From contig JBNGIQ010009388.1 in the NCBI GenBank assembly GCA_049999765.1, forward strand, positions 114,054 to 150,118: 36,065 nt of DNA, in the 5' to 3' direction. Every line of letters starts with the position of its first letter. The first letter of the stretch is position 1. Shown here piece after piece: positions 9,048 to 21,200 of the stretch. The translations under genes were made by a program, and so were the position numbers. The DNA comes from Phaeoceros laevis. Lineage: Eukaryota > Anthocerotophyta > Anthocerotopsida > Notothyladales. Below the pieces are notes generated by a model. It was not told the origin of the DNA, made no database searches, and saw nothing but the letters and a program-made list of their open reading frames with translations.

Positions 9048-12000
9048 TCACAACTCATCGTGGTTCTCATCCTTGGCAGAGTAGTCGACCGGTTTGTCTG
9101 ACTCCAAGCCCGCTTGCTCCTTCTCCGGTGAGCTTTCTGGATTCTCAGAACTCTCCGTTGGTTTTGTAACAGTTTCAATAACTTTTGGCTTCGGTTTGGG
9201 TGTTTGGTTCACCTTGGATACCTGCAAACGAAAGTTCCAATAGTGTCACGATGACTCACACTGGGTCAAGACGTTGACAGCGGTGGGTAATCAGAATGCT
9301 GTTGGCAGACAAAACTGACCTTGTCTTTCAAATCAGATATCCTCACAAAGACATCCTCCGAGACTAAGGCTGGATCTTCATGATCTTTGAGCCTGAAAGT
9401 TAGGTGATCCAACTTAGGAAACCGCAGAAGAACACCAAAAGAGAACATGCCACGACTGATTTGCAGATCTGTCAAAAGCCCTCTTTATCAGCCAACTGTA
9501 GCATGCGCGCTAGGGTGGAGGTAAATACTTTTTCTGTTCGGTTTCCTTCTCATCCAGCCACTTTTCAAAAGCCGTCCACTCCCTTTTTACCTGTGAAGCA
9601 GCAACAGGATCTGTTGAACAACATGCACTGAACCAACAATGTTTGTGCTAGTACGTGCAAAAAGAAATGAAGCACTGGCAACAGTGTGAACCTCTTCTTT
9701 GCTAGCCTCACTGATCCATGGTTTGTCCACTTCCCAGCCTTTAAATATCTACACCGAACCATAACAGCGGTCAGCAACTTCCATGACCTCCATCTTCCAT
9801 GACATGCCACCAGAAGAAATAGTATCAATCAAGCTAGTACCAGCCACCCACTACACAAGCAGCTGTACCCACTCATGTACTACCTGTTCCAATTCTACAA
9901 AATAATCCTTTGCGTACTGAAGAACTGCCGGTCTAGTCTTGAGTTCTTCCAGCCTGCCATAATCCCAATCCAGCAGTGAGACTCCTAGTACACAAGCACG
10001 TGGACATTACAAATTCATCCACTGCCAAGGAGGATAAAGTCAGCATAGAGTTCAACGCCCTTGCCAAGGTCTAGGTGTAAGCTGGGATAGACAGAGACCT
10101 AAAAAATATGGTGTCTCCAGTCTTCTGAAGGCCTGAGAGCCGATCAACAAACTCTTGTGCTGGAGCTTGTTCGCCATCAGTGTACAACCAATCTTCCACC
10201 TACACTAGGCCACAGAGTTTCAGCATTCTTGACAATACTGTGACGCAAACTTTGAAAAAGTTGTACTAAAGTGTTTTGTGCAGAATGTACACCTCTACGA
10301 GCTCAGATTTGAACCCTTCCAGCTGTTTCTCTGTTGTCACTTTCTCAATCCCTTCCAAACTGTCCAGCTGCCCACCCAACATGTCATTTGGTCAAGACTC
10401 TGGAACATGTGGCGCCTACATCTGAGTTGCCAAACAACCAAACATACCTTATCCTTGGTGGCATATATATATGCTTCAAGGCTGTTTTTCGCCTCAGCTG
10501 TCTTCCTTTTTTCAGCATCCTTCAAATTTAACTCTGAAATCCGTTTAACGGCTCTAGAAACTGCCTCCTCAGAGAGTTGTCTGCCAGCTCCTGAAGTTAC
10601 ATCCTTGACCTTCACAGACAAACTAAAAATTAATAAAAAATTCTCTGCTCTGCGAGAATGATACTGATTAGCAGTGATGGTAATAATTGTAGCTCACCTT
10701 GAGAGGAATCCGTATGGTCCTTTTTCTCAATTTCTTTGTGGTCAGAGGTTTGTCTGATGTTGAGTCCCCACCCACGTCCTTCTGGTCTCCAGTCCCTTCC
10801 TCGACACTCTCTGCTCCTGATGAACTCTCAGGTTGCCCTGATTTCTCAGGAGTTGCTGTCTGGTTGCTATCGACAGTGGTATTCTGGACAGGCACTTCAT
10901 ACAACTCTGAAATCTCAACAACTGTCTCAACACGGTCTAGAGATATTACACCGCTTCGGCTGAGGGAGAAATGCAAGGTTGTCTTTATAGGAGCTGACAG
11001 ATTTTGAGAAGCATATCTGCAAGAGGCAGCAGTTTATGACGTTGGTAGAGGTCTACAAGTCTACAACACTCACAATCCTGTACCTGAGCAGCTGAAGTCA
11101 CCCGCGCAACTACAACAAGCCAATAGCTTACTTTGAGAAAGCCTCTGCTGCCCCAGAAACCTTGTAGGTACTGAATACAGGGGATATTATACCAGGAGGC
11201 AGCTGGCCAGTAGGATCATAGGATAATGCAACTGTAAAATCTTCATTTACATTCTTGAAAGACCTGAACACCTGCATGAACCATGAAAGATGAACATCTT
11301 AGACTTCAACACAATAGAAGGCAAGCCGAACATCACTCAGATTGTTATTGACCAACACTGTGTTAGATGTGTCACACCTTGCTGGGTACTTTCTTCAAGA
11401 GCCGGGGCACCAGAAGCGGCTGATCTGCTCCGAGTCCAGCATCATCATAAATTTCAAACCCAGCACCTCTGGATCCTTCTAGCTTCAACACTATGCCAAA
11501 TTGGACACCATCAATCATTCCTATTTTTCGATTTAGCTTGAAACCGTCACTGATGTTAGCTGCTTGCAATGCTGCCCCAAGAACTATGGCCTCATCTGAG
11601 TCCAAGTGCCTGTCCAGGTCTTGCTTCCCGAGGAACTCAGAAAGCACAGCCTGAATGAGAAGCCAACCTCAAAGTCTCAGTGCAACGACATTACAGGACA
11701 ACCTGTTATATAAGCAACCTGCACAATGGTGTCCATCTTGTGTAGGTACTGAAACGCTGACCTGCAGCTTCGGGACACGAGTTGCACCACCAAGAAGCTC
11801 CACAGCATAGACGTCCTTGACGGACAGCCCAGTGTCCGAAAGAACTTGTTTAAGGGGTAATAAGGCTCGCTGCCAGATGCCACCACACAACTCTTCAAAT
11901 TTCTCCCGGGTGATGGTACTCCTGTGTCAGAGAGCCAGCTTGTGAGCATCACATAATTTTCTTAGAGTGCAACTAGGTGGAGAAAATGACAATGCCATAT

Positions 12001-13241
12001 GACACTGACTGACAGGTTGCGAGCGATTCCCAGTAACTGGAAATCAATCAGAAAGCAGACCTAAAATCACGATCATCATGGATGGACTCCACTGACAGGG
12101 GAGCGTCCAAGTTAGCGCTAAGGATCTCCTTGGTTCGCTTAACCTGCTTCTTCAACTTAGCCATGGCCTTTGGGAACTTGCGCACATCGAACTCTCCTCC
12201 TACTTGGGCATTGAATTGGTCAGCGAAGTGTTCGACAAGCTGTATTTCCATTGCTTGCCCACCTAGTGACGCATCCCACCGGACGCCTCTCACCTGAAGG
12301 ACGAAAGGGACAGAAGAATGGCAGCACTGCCCTTAGCTCGCGCCTCTGGCTAGGTGCAACTGAAGGAGCAAGAACCGGAAGCAGGTGGCAGAAACAGACG
12401 ATGGGCAGTACTTCGTGGGCCCTCAACAAGACACTCCAGTTCATTCTCTGCAGCATACCTGAAATTGATTGGAAGTGACAGCCTTGCCCTTCTCCTTCGT
12501 GGAGTAGGAAGAGTAAGTGACGACAGCTGCATAAACGCTGTTCGCTCCCATGTCATAGAAGACCACATTCCGGGTCTCATTGGTGAAATCTTTGTCAACT
12601 CCATACTGCAAAGCAGCACCTGAATGCTCATTGATAAGCGACAACAAGCTAATGCCTGCGATCTCTGCAGCAGTCTGCACAGCTCGCCGTTCTGCCTGCC
12701 CGAAGTAAGGCGGCACAGTGATGACGGCATCCTTGATCACCCCCTGGACGTGGGCTTCCCCAAGCTCCACACCGTAGCGCAGAATCATTGCCAACAGTTC
12801 CTCGGTGTTGTACACAGACTGCTGATCGTGAATCCGGATACCGGCAGCCCCCCTGTCATCCTCGACGACGTCGAAAGGTAGGTAATTTCTATCCAGCTGC
12901 TGCCTGACCTGCTCCGCGGACTTGGTAACCATATCCCGCACGCCGGAGTAAACCCTCTCCGGGTAGCGAGCAATGATCCCTGCTGCGCTTTCAGCCAGAA
13001 GGCGCTCCCCACTGGAGAAGGCCACCAGGGCCGGGGACTTGCGCTTTGACATCTCATTGATGGCCACGGCAATGGGGCTCTGCCCAGGCCGCGGATTCAC
13101 CACTGCCACCTTGAGCCACTCCGATCCCAAGTCCATGCTCAGCACCGCTCCACAGGCGGGGCTCGCTAATAGCAGCATCGCCAGAAAAAAAGGAAGCATG
13201 ACGCGCGCCCTGCTGACCGGCAATTCTCGATTCCGCTCCAT
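9048..13241 (-). CDS. ER-lumenal Hsp70-17/HYOU1 (GRP170)-type chaperone, 14 exons, 893 aa
   Basis: Exons (minus): 13241-12459, 12293-12061, 11921-11762, 11650-11378, 11271-11132, 11016-10698, 10609-10448, 10367-10293, 10199-10099, 9953-9884, 9748-9692, 9590-9529, 9392-9320, 9221-9048. All introns are GT-AG and the frame closes throughout. The product is a large Hsp70/Hsp110-type chaperone that helps proteins fold in the ER and acts as nucleotide-exchange factor for BiP. A signal peptide (MLPFFLAMLLLASPACG) precedes the ATPase start SMDLGSEWLKVAVV. Further marks are VPPYFGQAERRAVQ, LINEHSGAALQYG, VELLGGATRVPKLQ and DSDEAIVLGAALQAA. A Ser/Gly/Asp-rich acidic loop sits in exon 6, then the C-terminal helical domain. 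The protein ends ENHDEL, an ER-retrieval signal. Length is close to Arabidopsis HSP70-17 (about 867 aa). The second in-frame ATG, 14 codons in, would put the signal peptide at the extreme N-terminus and may be the true start. Confidence 0.93.
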
Positions 13242-13420
13242 GTTTTTCTCGATCGGTCAAGTCGTGGTCGATCGGGAGACAGATCTGGCCAGGAGTGCCA
13301 AAGCAAAGAAAGTTGGGAGACTACTGCAACCCCGGCGTAAGTCTCGACTCTCAAACCTCTGTTCCTAGAAGGGTTTTTGACACTATGCGTGTGTTACGAC
13401 TCTGTAGTCCGTCAAACTGT

Positions 13421-13431
13421 CGCCACGTGTC
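13421..13431. promoter_or_regulatory. Candidate G-box/UPR-like element upstream of the ER chaperone gene
   Basis: On the minus strand this reads GACACGTGGCG, with an ACGTGGC core, about 180 bp upstream of the chaperone's start codon. Plant ER-stress factors bZIP17/28/60 bind ACGT-core elements (ERSE, UPRE) in chaperone promoters. A second CCACG lies at 13435-13439. A full CCAAT-N-CCACG ERSE was not found, so this is a motif-based suggestion. Confidence 0.35.
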
Positions 13432-13708
13432 CGGCCACGAGTTTCAGCCAACCAACGGCGAGCATGTCACATGAGCATTGTCATAGGTCCACAATTCCAC
13501 GGCGGACATAATTTCGGCTCTCCAAAGTGGTCCACGTAAGCATGTACTAAAATTCTTCTTCTGCACCTAAAAAGCATTTCTACAACCCGAAGCGCCAAAC
13601 ATGTGAGAAGCGGTCCCTTATATAATAATACTCTGCGTTTTTCGAAATATGTAGAGCCCGTGGACCGATGCCGGAAGGGCCCAATTTCGGAATTGACCCT
13701 AATTGAGG

Positions 13709-13848
13709 GGTAAACGCTGATCTGTCAAATGATTTTCAACGTTCACAAAACGTTTCTTACCCTTCAAATGAGCTTTTTGCCATATTGGCTTTGGTGACCA
13801 GTTTCGCCCACCTATCACGAGCTCATTTCACACTACCCAAAAACAGCG
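13709..13848. repeat. 140-bp identical direct repeat, copy 1
   Basis: It starts GGTAAACGCTGATCTG and ends CCCAAAAACAGCG. By eye every base matches copy 2 at 14347-14486. Confidence 0.93.
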
Positions 13849-13856
13849 GACTTACC

Positions 13857-14346
13857 TGTGAGGTAACTAGGTAGTTACCTGAAGTAACTAGTGTGTTACT
13901 TGATATCTAGCTGGGCTAGGTGTCAGATATCTAGCTGGGCTAGGTGTCAGATATTGATAGGTTGGAATTGGGCATGAGTTGAGTGGGACCTAAGCTTAGG
14001 TCTGGCTCTGGAAGCTCTGTCCTGGAAGATTCCATTATAGCAAGAGCTTGAGTTGGGCAACTGCTTAGGTCTGGGACCTAAGAGTTGGCAACTGCTTAGG
14101 TCTGGGACCTAAGTTTAGAGCTAGATGCTTAGGTCTGGGACCTAAGTTTAGATCTAGCTCTAGAGGCCTTATGGTACCTTGATATATAAAGAAAGGGCTG
14201 GCCCCAGTAGGGGACGGCAAGTCCATCTGCGCTGTAGCAGCTCTGGGCGGGATCTGGGGTCCTAATGCTGTGTCTTGTGTGCAATTGTGCAAATCATCTG
14301 AAGGAAAGATCTAGGGGTAAATCCTCTTTAACCGAGGTCCGTCACA
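13857..14346. mobile_element. Solo-LTR-like segment (490 bp)
   Basis: The segment begins TGTGAGG and ends CGTCACA, i.e. TG...CA termini with a short inverted repeat, as in plant LTRs. Including neighbouring bases, the inverted ends extend to TTACCTGTGA/TCACAGGTAA (10 bp). A TATA-like TATATAAA lies at 14183-14190, as expected of an LTR promoter. The left part has the 24-bp motif GATATCTAGCTGGGCTAGGT plus GTCA repeated in tandem near 13899-13948. No protein is encoded. The usual 5-bp target duplication is absent; instead the 140-bp identical repeats lie immediately outside. It could therefore be a solo LTR, a small DNA element or part of a larger rearrangement. Confidence 0.5.
13987..14146. repeat. 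Four palindromic CTTAGGTC/GACCTAAG units
   Basis: A 16-bp palindrome GACCTAAGCTTAGGTC is at 13987-14002. Three hairpins CTTAGGTCTGGGACCTAAG lie at 14064-14082, 14095-14113 and 14128-14146. All sit inside the LTR-like segment, ahead of its TATA-like box, where regulatory repeats are often found. Confidence 0.85.
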
Positions 14347-14486
14347 GGTAAACGCTGATCTGTCAAATGATTTTCAACGTTCACAAAACGTTTCTTACCC
14401 TTCAAATGAGCTTTTTGCCATATTGGCTTTGGTGACCAGTTTCGCCCACCTATCACGAGCTCATTTCACACTACCCAAAAACAGCG
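14347..14486. repeat. 140-bp identical direct repeat, copy 2
   Basis: Identical to 13709-13848. It starts directly after the CACA end of the LTR-like segment; past its end the sequence differs from that following copy 1. Confidence 0.93.
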
Positions 14487-16045
14487 TACTGCTTCCCACA
14501 AGCAGCACCGAACAATTCCAAGCTAAGAGTGCATTCAATCACTCCCCTCAACTCAATTCCAGCCCAATGCCTTTAGGTAGGTAAAAATTGCCGACCTATC
14601 TGCAACAATGTTCAAATATAACAAAGTAACCCAAAAAAGGAGGTGCCTATTTTCATACAATTTCACCTTTTAAATTACACACATTCTTAAAAACGAAAGG
14701 ATATGGAAGGTAACACGACCGATTGTTGAAGTCCCATTCCTAAAAAGAAATGTCTACTTTGTGTGCTAGAAGCTGCTATTGGAACTTTTGAGGCTTTATA
14801 AAGAAATGTATGCTTGTGTACTAGAAATTGCTATTGGAACTAATGAGGGTTTAAAAGCATGTACAAATGTGAAACCACTTGATCAATTTTATCAAGGGAA
14901 TTACAATCATATATTGGGGGTTCGTCACGTTGTGCTCATTTGCTCTAATATATTTATCATCATGTTATGTGGTTAGTGCAAAGGATGGTATAGGGTTTGA
15001 TATCCTAGAATTCCATGACGACAAGGAGACATTCTTTAAGGAAGCATTTTGGTTAATGGGTCAATTTGTTTATATCAAGTGCAGAGCAAGTAGGAGTGTG
15101 TGAATATTAGAAGAGGTTTACACGGTCCCATCAGGATTGATGTTGATGAGTTACTTTACAATGTAACAGTTACCCCACTTAAAGGATGTTTGTCTAGACC
15201 CTTGGATCTAATATTGAAGGAAGTTGGTGTATTGTTGTGCAGAGTCAAACATAGCCTGAAATTACCATTTGGGTGGGTGAAGCTTCGCACTCTAAGATAC
15301 ACTCGGACGAAGTTTATACGCTTTTTGGAAAGGAAAATGGAAGGATATATTTATGATCTTACGGTATTTGTGGATTTCTATGATAGTAGTAAAAAACCCC
15401 TTTGCCAGCCGGAAGGCCGGTGTTAAAAGATATTGTACGCCTTTGAATTCGTGTGCCCCTTTGCTTCGGCAAAACAAAGTTCCTAATTTCGATTTGCCTT
15501 TCTGTGATAAACAAGGGAGACTGCTTCCGGCTGGTTTGTTGAGCCTACTGCAGGCCTGCAATGAGCCAGTAAGACTCTTCAACAACTTTTGATGAGGGTC
15601 CACTCTCAACGCCTTGCCAGACTCCAATGGAGTCTGGCTGAAGAAACTAAAGATGAAACTGAAGATAAAAGAAAAGGAACGAAAGAACCCTACATGCAGG
15701 GAACCTTTATTCTTCCTAAGGTTCCTGGCCTCTTTCTTGCCTCGCCTAATCTAGAGAAGAAAAGCAAATCTAGTTGCACAAGTATGTGCTATGTTTTTAG
15801 CAAATAGACGAATCCGAACTGATGTGGACATACAGCTAGCATGCTGGAAGCTGTAGGCAGAGGATATTTGTTACCACTTGAGCTAATGCATTGCAGAACT
15901 GCATCCATGTCCGCCCATAAGCTCTGACTCGTTTGCTTCCATGCCCTCAATTGGGTGAATGAGTGAGTGAGTGATTGAGTGGTGTGGCACGGTTGTTGTT
16001 GTAGGATTGTGGGATTGTTGGCATTGATGGTTGGAGTGGTGTCTC
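14487..16045. other. Gene-poor stretch with unrecognised open frames
   Basis: AT-rich, with open frames at 14779-14976, 14879-15103 and 15100-15426 on the plus strand. They overlap in different frames, and their predicted products (for example a stretch with VKLRTLRYTRTKFIRFLERK) resemble no family I know. GCTATTGGAACT is doubled near 14774 and 14831. This could be an eroded transposon coding region or chance. A 11-bp inverted repeat (CCAGCCGGAAG near 15406, CTTCCGGCTGG near 15527) is also present. Confidence 0.35.
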
Positions 16046-16051
16046 TTGGCA

Positions 16052-16870
16052 CAGTGAAGGGAGTCGACGATGGCCGTCAGATCTGAGGTAGCAGTTGTGC
16101 AAAGGCAAATACGGCAGGTGCAGGCAAATCTGGACGCCCTCTCTGCTCAGGCAACCTCGTTGATGCAAGGTAGACGGTCGAGGTCAGCTGTGGCATCCAG
16201 CAAGAACAGGCATCTGCAAATGATTGAAGAGCAGTTAGCAGGTAGGAATCTTGACGTAGGGGACCGTGGCTTATAGAAAGCTTTGCGTCTGTGAATGAAT
16301 AGGTATTTCGAAGTTTGATCATGTTGGTGTTGTTTGTAAAAGTATTCTTACCTCGTCTTTGCCTTGTTACGATTCCTCCATGTCAGATGAGCACGGTTCT
16401 GGAAAGGTTGATGGACTGTGTCCAGCAAATTGCTCACTATCAGTCGAGGCAAGGTATTGTCGTTCCTCTAAAGATTGATCAGCTTTTCTCAGTGGCCTGT
16501 TTGAAGTGATACCCTGTTGCTCATGTGATTCATGGAGCGATATCCAGAGGATGGCATTTACTTGAACTTCACTGATTTTAGCCCCTACACGCAACAAGAG
16601 CTGGTCTGCACAAGTGACTTCACGAAGCAAGTGGTCCATGAAGCAGTTTGACAGGGTGAGTGCATCAGTGTGCCTACCCAGGCGGCATGCACCTTCAAGA
16701 GCAAGTACATTTTCCTAGAAGTTTTGCTATGTCATGCTCTGGTCGACTCGGCCCATGTCTGATTGATCATGGGGGTTTTGCCTCAGGTGTAGCACAGTTT
16801 GTAGCAGAAGGAGGAAAATCAATACTACCATGGATCTCTGTGGATGATGTGATGACCTCAACACCCCTTG
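16052..16870 (+). pseudogene. HAUS3/AUG3 augmin-subunit fragment, broken
   Basis: Four exon-like blocks on the plus strand translate to part of plant AUG3, an augmin subunit that brings gamma-tubulin to microtubules. They are 16052-16255 (VQRQIRQVQANLDALSAQ then LMQGRRSRSAVAS), 16387-16453 (MSTVLERLMDCVQQIAHYQSRQ), 16548-16655 (EDGIYLNFTDFSPY) and 16787-16870 (FVAEGGKSILPWISVDD). The first three join through GT-AG introns, and their order matches AUG3. The third block is not open: an in-frame TGA lies at 16649-16651, and the neighbouring bases read better in another frame (WSMKQFD), which suggests an indel near 16631. The AUG3 N-terminal region and the C-terminal half are missing. Introns are kept, so it arose by DNA duplication, not retroposition. 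The name rests on remembered AUG3 sequence. Confidence 0.65.
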
Positions 16871-18660
16871 GTGAGTCCTCACTTCGCCATTGTGTTGCTT
16901 GTGGCCATCTCATCCATGATTTCAGTTGTAGTGGATTCTTGTCTGTGAATCTTGGGAATTGGAGCAAAATTACAATATCCGAGTTTCATAGCTTCAACGC
17001 CATCACACCATGTGAGTCACATAAGCTGATGTCAGAAGGCCTATTAAGTTTGTCTCTCTACATACATGTTCTTACCTGTCAAAGTATTCCTTAGTATTCT
17101 GATGACTCTAATCTATTAAAATGAAGCTCAAGTCAAGGTAGGTGTATGTGAAGCAATTGAAAGACGTTTATTTTTTTTTATGGTGACCCATCTGTATTAC
17201 AAGTAGGCTGCAATTTACTTGAAGGAAGTTTATACGGTCCCATAGAGGGTCCCCGTACATACTTTAGGCATATCTAATGGGTATCCAATAGTCCCCCACA
17301 CTTTAGGCATATCTAATGGATATACAATGGTCCCCCGCACTTTAGGCATATCTAATGGGTACCTAATGGTTGAAAAATCGTAGAAAAAGAACTTTTCATG
17401 TAGGAAGGAGATTTGAATCAATAGCCTTGTATAACCCTCATTTCAAAGTTTGAAGGAGTTTATCGGGTCTTAAAGGGTATTGTAGGGAAAAATATCTATA
17501 TGGCAATCCATTGTTTGCACCCCTAGCAACCATTCGTATTCAGTTTTCAATATAGACCTAGATATAAGAGTGCTTACAAGCTGCACTCTCTTGGAATTCC
17601 TGCCAAGAGTGGGGCTACACTTTGTGCTAGTTAAGGCTGCTTGCACGTCAAAACAAATCTTACTGAATTTGGAATTTTGTTTTCACCAAGCATCCTATAG
17701 TACAAGCGGTAGGACCATAGGAGGATATAGTGGAATATGATCTTAGCACTAAAACTATTCTCCCATAGAAAAGGTGGGAGTGCATTTTGTGCAAGTTTTC
17801 GCTCATTTTCAAAACTGGTGAAAGTGACATGTTCAAAATTTGGATGGGCACTAGATTTATTATCATTTATGGTTAAAAATAAAACAAGAGTTCACAACTC
17901 AAGATAAGACAAGTACCTCACTATGTAAATTTGGCATATTCAAGCAAGCCACTAGCCTAAGATGGTATGCATATTACTCCATAAGCCTCAAAGGCAAGGC
18001 CCTTGTCAAGTCATGGACTTTGAGCAGTTTACCCACCAAAAGGAGGGCGTAAAACTTACTCCATCGTCGCCTTTCATTTGCTGCGCGTGTGGCATCTCGC
18101 CCAATCAAGCACTGTAAATAAACTTCTTGTTCTTCCATGACTTAATTTTGAAATTGGTTATCAAGAAGTAAAGCTTACAGTACTTACAGGGCACCCCACG
18201 GCCCTAGAAGGCTGACGCTAACACATGCGCTGGAGTGAGGTTCTTTTCGAGAATGGTAAGAACAGGGAGCTGTTGCTGGGCATGGACATCCAACTGAGTG
18301 AACTGGCATCTGAAATTCCGAATATTTAATGCAAAAATAGTCCATCTTAGCATAGAGGTTTCAGCATTGAGACCGATTCTCATCGAGCTGTGCCATCAAA
18401 CAAGCGAAGATAGACTCTGACGACCTAACTCTCGAGTGCAGTTCAATCGGCATGGCTGCCGGCAGTGATCTCATGCGGTTGCTTATGGACCAACCTGGAA
18501 TCCTACTATGCTGTGACCAAATTAATAACTACGAAAACGATTCGACAATGCGGGGCATCGAAGGAGTCTCGGGGCTGCTAAATATCACCAAGGTGGTGGT
18601 GTTCATAAAACACCATATCAAGGGTGGGAAACTTCAAGTGCAGGTCCTGCCTGGATGCAC
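16871..18660. other. Non-coding stretch
   Basis: I found no gene. Apart from the 39-bp repeat at 17261-17378, the sequence is AT-rich with short chance frames. The open frame 18452-18679 on the plus strand has no family resemblance and overlaps the end of the H4 pseudogene. Confidence 0.5.
17261..17378. repeat. 39-bp tandem repeat, 3 copies
   Basis: ACTTTAGGCATATCTAATGG recurs at 17261, 17300 and 17339. The period of 39 bp is a multiple of three, so the minus strand stays open and would encode repeated YPLDMPKV units. This is best seen as a consequence of the repeat period and not as a gene. Confidence 0.88.
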
Positions 18661-19193
<533 letters not shown>

Positions 19194-19439
19194 TCAAGTT
19201 TTCCTGTTCCATTACTCATCGGATAACTGTGTGCACTGCCTGCCTCCTCACCTGCGTCTTCAGCGAGTAGGCCTTGCTGCTGAGGTAATCGAACGGATAT
19301 ACCACTGTTGATGTTTCTTATACCTTTGCTGCTTGCCTCCTGCCTGACAATTTGTCTAATGCGCCGGTGCTTTTGTGCTCAAGCTTCGGTTGCTGTTTCC
19401 TTTTGCCTACGTCTATCCTTGTTCAACATTCCTCAAACT

Positions 19440-21200
19440 GCAGTCCTGCTCCAGGTTGATAGGTGCAATCCTCTTGTCATGGAAATGGCCAACAATTTGG
19501 TTCATATGGTGAGGCATTGTGAAGCTGAGCATTCGAGGAAAGGTCTGCTTCCCGGCTGCTTCTTGCTACCTGCTGCTGCTTCTTCCTTAGCTACTACATA
19601 TTTTGATTGTCGGTGGACTTGGTACAACTTGCTTGGATCGTGTGCCTCTGCAGTTTCCTCGGCGGAGCGTTGTTTAAAAGAGCTGAGAGCCAAGAGCCTC
19701 AAGTTGGAGAAGAAGCTTGTGGCAGACACTGTCTCCTTGGAATCTGTCCAAGGTGAGAGGAACAGAGCAGAGAACGAACAGCAAGGGCTTGCTGCAGAGC
19801 TTGCCTCTGTTGAGACAATTCTGAGGGCCAGGCAGGTACTTGTCACCACTTCCTACGGGACAAGCGTTTCACTTGGTGTCACTGCTGTGTAGTCTATAGA
19901 CCACACTACACCAGAGGCTTGCGTTGTCTCTTCCTGATCAAGCCCTGATAGATGCAGCTAAGAAAAGTTCTGATCAAGTTGTGCTTATATGTCCTCTTTT
20001 CAGGCCAGGATTCAAAGTTTGCAGGCTGATATTGCTCCTTTGACACATCAACTTCAAGAGCTTCATGTACAAATTTCCCTCTCCGCAACTTGCAATAGTC
20101 AATAGAGCCCTTTACTTTTAGGCGACCTCTATCTCCTGTCTTTATGAACCATATTTGCTGATCGCTTACCCACTGAATATTCCATGGTGGCAAAGACGGA
20201 AGAGGCAAGGTTGCGGTAAGCATTCATTGCAAGCACCACTAGTAAGGCACCCTGATTGCATGTATCGAGCGTTTGCCCTAGCTCACTAGCATGTTGCTCT
20301 GCAGTGACAAGTTCGTATCCGACATGCAAGAGCAGAGCAGCTTAATAAGGTCTTCAGCTGGTTTGCCTGTTCTCGTAGATTCTTTTTCTTGTTATGCAGT
20401 GACGTCTTGAAACTCAGATGGCTGACTGACCTCGCGCTACAATCAGAAAGATGCATCTAGAGCACGACGAAGCACACCTGGAGCAGGTCCTCCAAGCAAA
20501 GCTGCTTGAGATCCAACAACGCAAAGGTAGTCCAGTTGGGCACGCCAGTCAGCCCTGCCAGCGTGTGGGCTTGTTGCAGATTAGTTTCTGAAGATCCTAA
20601 TAGCAACATACAGAAGCCAAGGGCATTGTGGCCATGGATGAGGAGCGGCAAGAATCGCAGGTTGCAGAGGTTACAGGTGAAAAAGGTCAAGAAGGCCTAA
20701 CGGCTGTACCCCATGAACAGGTCAGTGACGCCCAAGCGATTTATGAGCTTTTTGCCTCTGCTTTGAATTCTGAAAAGGACAACTAACCCCCGCCGCAGCC
20801 TGATGAGAGTAAGAGGGCAGACTTAGTTGAGAAGCTTGCCAAGACCAAGAAGGCCCTCGAGGCTGTGTCCACATATCCTTTTTGAGCTATTGCTGTTCCC
20901 AGCCATGATGGGACAGCTGAGCATTAGGCCATTGAATTATGCCTTGGAGTTCTACACGCTTGTCATGTGCTCACTGCGACAGTCTACACCCTAACTCCGA
21001 TACACTGAAGTCATGGGGTTGGAAGAAGCTTTCAATTTCTTCAGAAGCGAGCTGGTGAGACAAACCATTTGTCCCCTGTGTGGATCTGACAACATGGAGC
21101 AGGTGCAGAAAAATCAAGCAACCTTTCCGACTTGTTGAGTTGATTCTCTCATATTCTGACCTGACAGAGTTCACTGGTTGCTACTAGATGCTCGACGAGT
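19440..21200 (+). other. Scattered coiled-coil coding remnants, unidentified
   Basis: Several short plus-strand blocks bordered by plausible AG and GT sites have charged, heptad-like translations. The best is about 19655-19835 (SSAERCLKELRAKSLKLEKK, then LVADTVSLESVQ and GLAAELASVETILRARQ). Others are near 20004-20070 (RIQSLQADIAPLTHQLQELH), 20453-20527 (HLEHDEAHLEQVLQAKLLEI) and 20610-20700 (AMDEERQESQVAEVTGEK). I could not join them into one clean frame; stops interrupt between blocks. They may be real small exons of a coiled-coil gene or a decayed one. They share strand with the HAUS3 fragment 2.6 kb upstream, but a common origin is not shown. Confidence 0.3.

Noticed and set aside
17230-17421. 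63-aa frame with repeated YPLDMPKV
   Set aside because: It arises from a 39-bp tandem repeat whose period is a multiple of three; no start context or homologue.
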